Source: Nemertoderma westbladi
Taxonomy: Eukaryota > Xenacoelomorpha > Nemertodermatida > Nemertodermatidae
Assembly: GCA_032718475.1 (NCBI GenBank)
Contig: JAUCBJ010005422.1
Span: 1-50,736 of the forward strand
Direction: 5' to 3'
Length of the DNA: 50,736 bases
Positions 30,806 through 41,400 of this stretch are shown in pieces. The notes under the pieces were generated by a model. That model had not been told where the DNA came from, did no database searches, and saw only the letters and a list, made by a program, of their open reading frames with translations. The translations under genes were made by a program, and so were the position numbers. The first letter of the stretch is position 1; each line of letters starts with the position of its first letter.

Positions 30806-33583
30806 CCTTTGTGCACCCTTCATTTTTTATAACATTAATACCACTTGGGGTCACATATGACCCATTACATATTTTTCGCAATTAGAATCTGTCTTGCCGT
30901 TATAATATAACGCCGGCCTTGTAGATTCATGGATCAATAGATTAGATATGCTAAAAATCTAATTTTTCAACCGCAGACCATATTCAGCGCGTTTATGGGA
31001 GTAAATCAAATTACTATCGAAACACTTAAAATGCAAAATTTTCAAAAAAAAACCATCACCGATGATTTACTAAGTAGTTATTACAGAAACATTTAATTAG
31101 AGAAACATTGGACTTGTGAGACAATTCGAAATAATATAAGGATTGAATGTAGTACAGTACAAACAGTTCTAAAAAAATAATTCAATATAATTGAGTACTG
31201 TAGAGCATGAGTACTGTAGAGCAGAGTGTAGTGAGGTACAGTATAGCACAGTTCATAAAGTGTAGTTCATGTAGCACACTATCAGTCAATATAGAGTTCA
31301 TCCTAAAAATCCGACCTCGGATGTGAGTTTAAAATTTAATAAACTTAGACACGCACTTGCCACATATCACGAAGCAATGCTCATTACAAATGTAATCATC
31401 ACAATTACAACATGAAAGAAATGTTTTCAAATCTTTAGATCTATCGCATTCCACACATCGACGTCGCTTTCTCTTACGTGATTCAGCTATTGAAATCAGA
31501 TTATTCGAGGTTGCTATATTACTTCCTTCATTATCATCATCCAGTCTACGTGCATTGCGAATAACTAACAACGCTGCTTCACTACGAGGCATAGTAGTTC
31601 GTGTCAGTAGTGTTGGACCAATTAGTTCACGACCCAATCGTTCCAAGAACAAACGCCGTTGGTTACGTTTATGATTGAAGTAGTCTGGAAATAGGTCCAT
31701 CCAGATGCAGAAGGCATTATATCCAGAGATGCCAATTATATGACTAAATACAACGACGGGCCATCTTCGAGTTCTTCGTTTCACTGAGTATTCTTCCAAA
31801 CACTTATCTACTGCATCTACACCTCCCTTAGTTTTATTATAATCCATGATCATTAGAGGTTTCTTCTTATCACCAACACTGGATAATTCATTCCCACTAT
31901 GCATCGTACTCAGTAATGCAACAATTTTACCTTTCTTGGGGCAATATGAAACTATAGTGGTATCATTAGTATGTCCAAATAAACTGCTAAATGGTTCTCG
32001 AGATTGAGTAGCAACAAACTCCAATGGGAGTTCTGGTTTGTTTCTTCGAAGTGTTCCTAATAAGGTTTGCTTTCGTTTCAACATCTCCTGACCCAAACTG
32101 TACGAGGTGTAAAAGTTGTCAGTTGTCACATTTCGTCCTGGCAACCCAACAGTTAGCTCCAAAGCAACTCTCTGACCTTGATTCCGCTCAGGGCTGTCAC
32201 CTTCCTGCTTTCCAAGATACGGTTGAACATTGTAAATGTAATTATTGTTTTCAGCTGTAACAGATGTACATGTCCAAAACTTCAGCCCATATTTTGCAGG
32301 TTTCTGCGGCATATATTGACGGAAGGAGCAACGCCCTCTAAATTTGACTAATGTTTCATCAACGCAGAGATACTCTTTTGGAACATATGCTAATGCTAAC
32401 TGATTCGTAAATTTATCCCATAAATCACGAATCGCGGCAAATTTATCGACTTCACGGCGACGTTTAGCTTTTTCATCAAAACGCAGCATTCCAGATATTT
32501 CTGAAAACCTATTTTTAGACATTGTTGCAGCGAAAATAGGGCGACCGGATTCACTATTCCACAGCTGAACAATAGCTTCATTAGCAGAACGATAAACTCC
32601 TGATAAAACTAACAGTCCCACATAGGCTTGGAGTTCTTCAGTTGTCAGTTCTTTCCACTTTTTAGCAGATTTAGCAATAGCATGTAAATTCGTCATTTCA
32701 ACAACTAGATTCATCATTCTATCAGTAAAAAATAGCGAAAATGCCGAGGAAATAAAACTACATGATGTCACAGCAAGCCGTGTTGGACCTGTTCTACCAT
32801 GGATAATGTTTTGTGGTCGAACCTTCCCTGCTATTGTTGGTGGATTCTTTCCCCAATTAATGGTTTTATTAGTGTCCTTATGACGAGAATGGAATTCAGA
32901 ATCGCCGCCATATTCACCGTCACAATCCACATCACTGCCATCCAATTCATCGTTGGAATCGCTATCAGGGCCTTCATCATCTGCCTCTTGTATTGGTACT
33001 CCGGCTTCAGATTCATCACTACTCGATTGATCATCGTCGTCATCATCAACAGTGCAATCGTTTTCATCGTCATTATTCTGTTCTAAAATCGGTGCAATAT
33101 TCAGATGTTGATAGGGCAATTGCTGGCGTGGTAAACGATTTCTTCGGGGATATTCTTTTCTCAACGGCTGTTCGACATCACCTTGCACGTCATCCATGTT
33201 AATGATTATTATAAGATGTAAAAGGGAGATTCTGTCTATTGTACAGTACCGTGTACCGGTACCGGTACAGTACCGTGTACCGGTAACTGCAATATCAGAA
33301 TTGTCACACTTTGTTCAACAAATTTAATAATATATTTATTGAATATCCCTCCAAAAACAAAATAAAATGCCTTGGGGTCACACCTGACCCCAGGTATGTT
33401 AAAGTAACTTTCAACTTTTCTCCATTACCCCTAATTGGATGGGCAAATATGTATGGTTGATTTAATTAGCCAATCACAGTGAAGGAATAGCTTATATGAC
33501 ATAGCATATAGATTACCCATTTCATGCATGCAGCCTTATAAACATGCCAAAGGGTCATATGTGACCCCAAGGTTGCACAAAGG
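30806..33583 (-). mobile_element. Full-length piggyBac transposon
   Basis: Flanked by TTAA on both sides (30802-30805, 33584-33587). Termini are inverted: CCTTTGTGCACCCTT on the left and (complement) CCTTTGTGCAACCTT on the right. Subterminal palindromes of the type GGGTCACATATGACCC occur at 30847-30862, 33374-33392 and 33552-33568. One intact transposase ORF lies between, so the element may be autonomous. The uninterrupted sequence at 11221-11237 in the sister repeat serves as an empty site and confirms TTAA duplication. Confidence 0.9.
31329..33197 (-). CDS. piggyBac transposase, intact 622 aa
   Basis: A DDE-type transposase that cuts and pastes its element at TTAA. Residues 40-100 form an acidic N-terminal stretch (DDDDDD, EADDEGPDSDSND). 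The core shows the three catalytic aspartates in family context: Asp280 in LCVDETLVKFRGR, Asp360 in VTTDNFYTS and Asp461 in NKTKGGVDAVD. A basic putative nuclear localisation signal, RKRKRRR (574-580), precedes the C-terminal cysteine-rich zinc domain (CVECDRSKD, SCCNCDDYICNEHC, CGKC; Cys581-615). The length matches the family (about 560-620 aa) and no stop or frameshift is present. The start codon at 33197 is the first ATG of the frame and sits about 390 bp inside the right end. This copy looks recent and possibly active. Confidence 0.95.
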   Translation of the reverse strand: MDDVQGDVEQPLRKEYPRRNRLPRQQLPYQHLNIAPILEQNNDDENDCTVDDDDDDQSSSDESEAGVPIQEADDEGPDSDSNDELDGSDVDCDGEYGGDSEFHSRHKDTNKTINWGKNPPTIAGKVRPQNIIHGRTGPTRLAVTSCSFISSAFSLFFTDRMMNLVVEMTNLHAIAKSAKKWKELTTEELQAYVGLLVLSGVYRSANEAIVQLWNSESGRPIFAATMSKNRFSEISGMLRFDEKAKRRREVDKFAAIRDLWDKFTNQLALAYVPKEYLCVDETLVKFRGRCSFRQYMPQKPAKYGLKFWTCTSVTAENNNYIYNVQPYLGKQEGDSPERNQGQRVALELTVGLPGRNVTTDNFYTSYSLGQEMLKRKQTLLGTLRRNKPELPLEFVATQSREPFSSLFGHTNDTTIVSYCPKKGKIVALLSTMHSGNELSSVGDKKKPLMIMDYNKTKGGVDAVDKCLEEYSVKRRTRRWPVVVFSHIIGISGYNAFCIWMDLFPDYFNHKRNQRRLFLERLGRELIGPTLLTRTTMPRSEAALLVIRNARRLDDDNEGSNIATSNNLISIAESRKRKRRRCVECDRSKDLKTFLSCCNCDDYICNEHCFVICGKCVSKFIKF

Positions 33584-33596
33584 TTAATAGGGTTAA

Positions 33597-35435
33597 ACCT
33601 AACGGTTGCTAACTAATGTGACAAATATTTAGCAAAGCCCGCCGTGCTTCCTTCGCATCAATGGAAAGCTATTAGCCGAATATCAGACAATCGAGTTCCT
33701 GGGATATACTCTATTATCTAATAAAACCAGCTGCACTCCTTGCTGCAGAGTGTACTCAATACATGGCAAAAGGAGGAATCTTTTAGCAGAAGGGGTGGAC
33801 AGCTAGATAGTTAGATATTGATACCTTATCTTATCTTTAGAAGACTTGCTATACCAAGCTTGATATGCAAGATGAAGTCAAGAACTGCTATAACCTGCTT
33901 GGCATCAATTTTACAACTAAACACGATAGAATATTACAATTTTATGGGAAATAATTTATCGATTATAGTACATAGATTGTGTTGATAATTAATTATAATA
34001 ATTATAGTATTTTAAACATTTTAAAACAATATGTACACTAGTACACATATGTTGAATTTTACTTAATTCTATTAATAAAATGATAATAAATGCCAGTACA
34101 ACTGGTTTGCGCTTTTGTTGTGATCAATGTTGCGATTAATATTAGTAAAGAATTAAGTTCAAATTCCTATTGTAAGAAATTGTAAATAAGCTGAAAATTA
34201 TAGTCAAATCAGGCCAGTCATTAATTGATAAGCAAAGCACTTCTAGAAAAGTTCATTTTCAATTTAATTTCGGATTAAATTTTAATGAATCTAAAAAAGA
34301 TTCTCCCATTTAATTAAATTTCATTAATAATTTATATATGTGGGAAATAATTTAATGATTTTATACTTCAAGGATGGCCATCAATATAGTTCTTCAAACT
34401 TATAATTTATTAAATTTAATAAATATAAGATTGGCTATTCTTTTACTTCTGCCGAAATCAGATAGATAGTATGAATAAGTAGGTAGAATCAGACAGTAAC
34501 ACAATTAGTGCTTAATCATTTAAGTACTGTAGTATATAGTCGGGCAGATATGTCGTTTTTTCACAGAACCTTGCATTGGAGTATAAAGTAAATATTTTGG
34601 GTGATTTCAGTACGAAGTTTTTTTGTGATCAATAATCCGACTACTGGTGCCCATCTTGCAATATTTAGGGTTTTGTGTAATTTGCAATAAAAAAATAGTC
34701 CCCAGGAAAAACGGTTATGACAATTCATCCAATTTCTTCCATAAATTATACTAATAAATTTACTGTTGTAAATGAACAAATGGTACATGTTTCAATTACA
34801 ATTAATCTTACATCACCGGAATCCCCATCTTATGGCGCATGTTTATGACAATTTTTATTTTCTTATGTCACTCCTCACACATTTTTTCTGGAGACGATGT
34901 AAGGTGTAGTTGTTATTGAATATATTTGGCTGGAAGTTGAATTTAATACGCCCAATTATGGAATACTATGTATATATAGAGATCTCTCTATAGCATTCCA
35001 TAGCTACAACCAATAATTGAAGATTGATTGGATGCAATGGGATGTTATTGAATTAATTTTTAAAATTAATTGAACTATACAAAACTTCATTATTGTTACG
35101 ATATATCACACTTTATAACTGGATTAATTTATCGGTTCTGTTCCCATTGGTTCCCACTGTTTCCTTTTGCATATAAAGTCGTGATACGCTGTAGAATGTG
35201 TTAACTTTTAGGAATATCCTCAATCACGTCAACTGAGCATCAGTCGGATTTATTGATTGATGACAACAATATTACCTACCCGAATCAGTTAAAACATTTA
35301 CTATATACTTTCATGCGGGGTATAATTAAATATCTGCTGGACTTATACTACTTATATATTATTAGGAATACAAGTTAGTGTAAGGAAGTATATAACTTAG
35401 ATAATTCAATATACTAATTTAAAAGCCTATTTAAT
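33597..35435 (+). other. AT-rich 5' flank of lectin gene 2, no gene
   Basis: No ORF or element is recognised over 1.8 kb. The stretch 34370-34420 resembles 13740-13800 upstream of gene 1, and the last 15 bases match the leader of gene 1. A near-palindromic ATATAGAGATCTCTCTATAG lies at 34975-34994. Confidence 0.45.
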
Positions 35436-38400
35436 ATGACGAAATTTTTTCATATTATATTGTTTGCGATTTGTTTTTTTCCAATGGATTTTGCGCAATT
35501 CCTGAACAAGCGGTATGTCCTAAAGTTCCATAATAAAATTATTTCAAACCACGAAATAGTAACAACATCGAAGAACAGTTTGATTGGTTGCGCCTCAGTT
35601 TGTGCAAAAAGATCAGAGTGCAAATCATTTCAGAGACATGCAACAAGAAGGAGCTGTGTATTAAATAGTGAAAACGATATGAATATTCCAGCAGAAGATA
35701 TTATTGAAGCAAAAGGTTGGGATTTATATGTTGTAGCTCCTGTACTCCAGATATACCTTGTTGGTAAGAATGCGTCACAGAGTTCCCAAAGTGAATACCC
35801 ACAATTTGCAACAGAAAATGCCATTGATGGTAAAGATGTGGGATTCCAGACTGGTAGGAGTGGGTAAGTTATAAATAAGTTGGTTTATATTTGTTTAGGG
35901 GGGGGGGGGGGGGGGGGGGGTGTACACCAACTTCGGGTACACCACCCTCTTCGATTTATCACTCTCAGCGTTTCAAAATTGTATGATTGGGCTATAATTT
36001 TGAATATAAATATCTAAATGATGCTATTCTACATGACAGGTGAAAAAAATTTTATTTTTCCGTATTTAATATTAGTTAATACTAGTTAACAATAAAAAAA
36101 CTTGGTTGCGCTTAAAGCCCCAAGGCTTTTACAGTTTTGAATCTAATCACGTGAAAGTTTGTTTATATGATAGATCAAAGATGGGGCAACATAACTATCA
36201 AGCGAAATTTTGTGAAAATAATTATGCACCACTAGGTGGCGCTGCAAATTTATGCTAATTTTTCAGGTTTGTTATAAGTAGTATAAAATATTATTAACAA
36301 AAAATTTCAAAAAGTTGTCTGATACTTTTATGCAAGGTGGCTAAATATAAGTTTGACACAACAATGTAATGTTCATTGTTTAAGATTATTTTTATTAGTT
36401 TGTAGCGGCACTGTAGGGGTTGTCTCAACTGGTATTATCGTCCTACTGTATTCACGAATGTTATTAGGGCTACATTAAAATGTTTTGGACCTTATTCTTT
36501 CTTTAATAATGGTAAATACCATCTCCACAGTTTTTTTAAACCTGAAATTTCACATCAAATTTGAATGCATTTATGATAATCACAATGAATCCCGATTATG
36601 TTCTAGAACACGGTGGTTATGGATAGCTATACCTATGTTTGTTTATAGCAACATATTAGCTATATTAAAATTAAACCCAGACACAACCAATGAATGCGGA
36701 TATATTTAATATTGAAACATAGTAAAAATAAATAGGAAATTGAAAGAAAATGTAAGGTCCAAGTTTATCTATCAACTTTATCAATCAGTTGTGTTTGCAG
36801 TTTCGCACATTGACAGCAACACAAACATGGCGAAATATCACCGTTCAATAAGAACGTGTTTTGTTCCCAATTGCATTAAATCAAGTTGAACAAATCCAGG
36901 TAAACTATTTTTTCAAGTTCTTTTTCAATGTTGTGTTGCTGTGTGCGAACACAGGTGAGTTCAATAAATTTGGACCATTATTCTCTTTCAATTTCCTATT
37001 TATTTTTACTTACATTTCGTGCTCATGGGGTTTCAATATTTTTAAATATATCCGCATTCGTTGGTTATGTGTGGGTTTAATATGGCTAAATATGTTGCTA
37101 TAAATAAGCAAACACAGTACATACTGTAATTGTATCGCTATCAATCGTGTTCTAGAATATAATCGCAACTGTGATATTATCATAAATGCGTTTAAATCCG
37201 ATGTGAAATTTCAGGATTAAAAAAACTGTGGAGATGGTTTAAAGTATTTTTACAGAAAGAATAAGGTCCAAAACTTGTAGCCCTAATCACATTCGTGAAT
37301 ACAGTAGGCCTATATACAAGGAAGACAACCCTTACAGTGTCGCTACAAACGAATAAAAATAATCTTAAACAATGAACATTACATTGTTGTGTCAAACTTA
37401 TATTTACTTTATAACTAAAATTAGCCTATATTAAACAATAGTAAACTGTATGCTGCTAGCTAGTTAATGTTGTTTGTGTTGCCTATAGACAAAGTACAAC
37501 AGAAAGTGGAACAGTAACCAGAGCGTTTAAACTAAGATTTTCCCGCGCTTGTGTATAAACTACCTACCTAAACTAACCTACCTGCATGTATTTTCAGCGA
37601 AATTGTCAAAGAGTCACAATATACGAAATTGAGATTGAAAGAACATATTTGTATCAAATGCGCTAACAGTAATAAATGATTTTCATTCCCCTCGCTGTAA
37701 TAATTGACTCTCAACCCCCCTCGAGTGTTTTGATTTGCTTATTTGTTTTATTGATGTGCTTTTTTGCTCTAATTTCGACTGATCATCGTAATTGGTAGGA
37801 ATTTGGTGCATAAATATTTATCGATTTATATTGTAAACGCGTATCCCGTTTATTGTATTTTTTGGTAAGTATTCCGCAAGTATTTGATGAACTTATTTAC
37901 TGGTGTATAACCGGAGTGTGTAAAGGAGTACTTTATATACCGTTATTTATAATTGGTGTATTTGTTCTTTTTTGCTTTCACGTATTGGTGAGTTTTGAAC
38001 ATTACCTGATAGCGCCCTGTGTTTCGTTGCACCTTGTAAGGCGTAGACGTTCGTTTTCTACTGTAAGTCGGGTACAATAGGTAAATTCCCGCGGCAATAA
38101 TTCTAGATTGGTCGGGTCAGATAATAGACGGAATCTCATATTTACCATAAAACTTTTTACTGCAAGGCTGCCTACTGTGATTTACCGGTATCTGATTGCT
38201 TGGCTTCATAGTGTATTAAGTAAATGCTTAATTGTTTTGTAGGCCTCATTTTACCCCCTATCTTACTCCTATTTCCATTTTTGGAACATATAAAGTTATT
38301 TATTTCCTTGTGGGAGGAAATATCGCTTTATTCCCGACGAATTACCTTTCATACTTGGTTTTATGGAATTAAAGCGCAGAAGTCCGACTGGCCCATCAAA

Positions 38401-41400
38401 AATATTCAAAACATAGTCTTTGGATGAATCGTGGGACACTTTCGTTTCTTCAATCAAGTATCGAACTGTTATTTATCGACTTACCACACGTACAGACTCA
38501 TTAGTTCGAATTTATCAGTTGATCGGAACCACTTTATGGGGTCTTAGCTCATCAACAGCTCGTTATACCCTATACTCGGCGAAATATACTAAGCGTAGCG
38601 TATTTTACGACAATCCCGGGGACTCATTCTACTAACCGTATATATTGTTTTTATTTGTGCTATTAACGTTTGTCTCTTGACCGGTTTCGACGTCCTAAAC
38701 GATCGAAACGTTTTGCAAATTCCCTGGTAAATTCCCAGTCTTATTGTTCTGTCAATTTTGTTTTTTACGTGTATTACATTATAGTAAACTCTAAGTTTAC
38801 ACCACTCCCGTTGTAACGTAGGTACTTTTAGGTATAAGTAACGTTTTGTATTTATTTTTATGAGTTGTGCGGTTTTTTATTCCAAGATTATTATTTCATA
38901 ATAAATATAAAGGGAACATTTAACCGATATACATACATATCATCGAGCTATTTAACATTTCAGCTCATATATTTATCTTGCTGATACATTCTTTATCATG
39001 CTGGTAGAGAACGAGTTCTTAGCGAAATTCGAACTCGCTATTATTTTTATAAACCCCGTAGAGCTCTGAACCAAGTTCTTAGGAACTGCATACCCTGTAG
39101 GAAAGCATTCAGTAGGCCTTTAACACAGCGAGAAGCAGAATTACCTAGGGAACGAGTAAGCTTCTATGAACCACCCTTTACTAATACCGGTGTAGATTTA
39201 TTTGGCCCTATTGAAGTATATCGTGCTAGGACTATAGTCAAGAGATGGTGTGTCATCTTTGTTTGTATGACTTGTAGAGCTATCCATCTCGATATGGTGA
39301 ACGATTTATCTACCAACAGCTTCCTATTGAGCTTACGACGACAGATCGCTCGCTTTGGAACTAGTAACACGATGAGATCTGATAAGGGAACGAACTTCAT
39401 TGGTGCCAACAATGAAATCAAGGCTTACGTCAAAGATTGGAACCAAAGACAGGTGGACGATCAGCTAAGGGTAACAGCGTCTAGCTGGACCTTCAACGCC
39501 GCCGACGCCCCTTGGTGGGGAGGAAGTTGGGAGAGATTAATCAGGAGCGTGAAGACCGCATTTCACTTTATAGTGCCGTGCCGCGCGTATCTCACCGACG
39601 AACTTTTGCGGACGTTAATGGAGGAAATCGCCGCCTATCTCAACGAGAGACCGCTTATGCCGGGAATTGTCTTCGAGACACAGGTGCTCTATCGCCCAGT
39701 TGGCCGTTTATGTTTACTGGAAAGAGACCGAGAACTCTCCGGAAACTATGGAAGGCAAGATACTCTTCCCACGACCACCTCCCTAATCCAACAAACATCT
39801 AGGGACTCCCCAACGTAACAGCGTCTGGAGTGGGTGTGTGACTATATTATTTATGTTTGTTTCATTATTTTTATACTTATGTATGTATTATTATGTAATT
39901 TTATTATAATCGTTTTCTTTAATTTTATTTAGTAGAATGTTATTTTAGCGATTATTTAGTAGGTTAGTGCCATATATATTCGCGTTTATTACTTAATTAC
40001 TTATATATTATATATTTAGTGCGACGGCGAGAAATTATTATTTTACTTTTATATTACTCTTTCCTTACTCGTATTATATTATAAATACGTGACTACAGTA
40101 AGATGAAATATCCGTACTTATTAAAGTACAATAAAGCTCCTACTATATTCAAGTATTATTGGTAAGTAGAGTATTAGGAATGCAAAATTCAGATCCTCGT
40201 GTCTCGGCTAAACCAAGCTCTGGGTAGACCTTGGAAACGACTTGCCTCTTCTCACTGACATTGCTTCTTGCGATATTGCTCTCATACCGTATATTAAATA
40301 ATACATATAGTAGCGTGATGTCCCTTTAACAGTAGCGTACAACGCAAATAAATCTGTTAAACCCTTTGACCATCTGTAATTCTAGTCGATTAAGATATCG
40401 CGGCACCCACCGATATACTTGAAAGACAAAATTCTAGAATCAGTGGTTAACGTCCCCAGACAAGTTCTGGAATAAACTGGTGCCCATCCTAAATATTAAC
40501 TATTAATATTTATAAAATCTGTCAAATTTTAGATCCTTTAAAATTCTAGTCTATTAAGATATCGTAGCACTTACCGATATTCTTAAAAAGACCAATTTCC
40601 TAGAATCAAGGATCCTAGTCCCCAGACATGTTCTGGAATAAAATTGTGTCTATTTAATATTAAATAATAAAATTTACGGGAATAAATTTAAATTCATATT
40701 TTAATGAATTTGATAAATTGTCATTTTTATACAATTTATAACATTCCCAAAATTCCATTAATTAATAGATCATGGGAGCAGAGAATTCACCCTATTAAGT
40801 GTATTAGTGTGCAAGAATCTCCAATATATAGTCAATAGCCGATAAAATTCATAAAATCATGTATAAAGGGGATATTGATAATTAAAGAATTACTATTAAA
40901 TAGCATCCCAGATCTGTATGCATGAGAATTACCCTAATTCTACCGCTAGCTTTCCATAATGTCACTATAGCAACAACCACGCTAGAATTAGAAGTGAGTT
41001 AAAAGAACAATAGAAAGCTTACCCCATTGAATAGCATAGGGAATAAATAGCACACTGCTAGTATCCAAGGATACCTAATAATAACGTGGCATTCTGGAAG
41101 GCACTTGACTAACGGACAAATGGCCCGAATGTGTACAATTTGTGACAGTTGTGTGGAATTTGTGCGTTTATAGGTGAATGTTACTACTAAAGTGTGTTTA
41201 CAGTAGCGAGTCGCAATTGTGAAAGTAGCCCTAACTCTGCAGCAAGAACCTGAAGTAAATCTAAGCCTTTGGGACGGACAGTGGAGTGACTTGTGCCGGT
41301 TATCGTTGTCGTGTGTAGCTACTACGTTGGCGAAAACACAGCGACGACGGTACATCGGCGCTGAGGATCTTGCACTGTCCGGGGGCAGAGAGGGGTAGGC

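Larger units (their letters stand above)
29198..33592. mobile_element. TTAA-flanked element, copy 2, split by piggyBac
   Basis: Flanked by TTAA at 29194-29197 and 33593-33596, with ends CCCCATTAGTACCGGG and (complement) CCCTATTAAACCCGGG. It shares most of its sequence with 9786-11233. Five degenerate units of about 162 bp carry GGTGCTAGCACC-like palindromes, near 29732, 29895, 30056, 30220 and 30434. The fourth has a roughly 50-bp insertion containing repeated AAATCCTCC. G runs occur at 29237-29258 and 30770-30779, next to TCATATTGACC. A 2778-bp piggyBac sits in its GGGTTTAATAGGGTTAA end. Copy 1 shows the same site uninterrupted at 11221-11237. Confidence 0.8.

Noticed and set aside
37853-38635. 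Three short + ORFs as parts of a BEL/Pao polyprotein
   Set aside because: No protease, RT or RNase H motif could be found in any frame, so I left the stretch unassigned.
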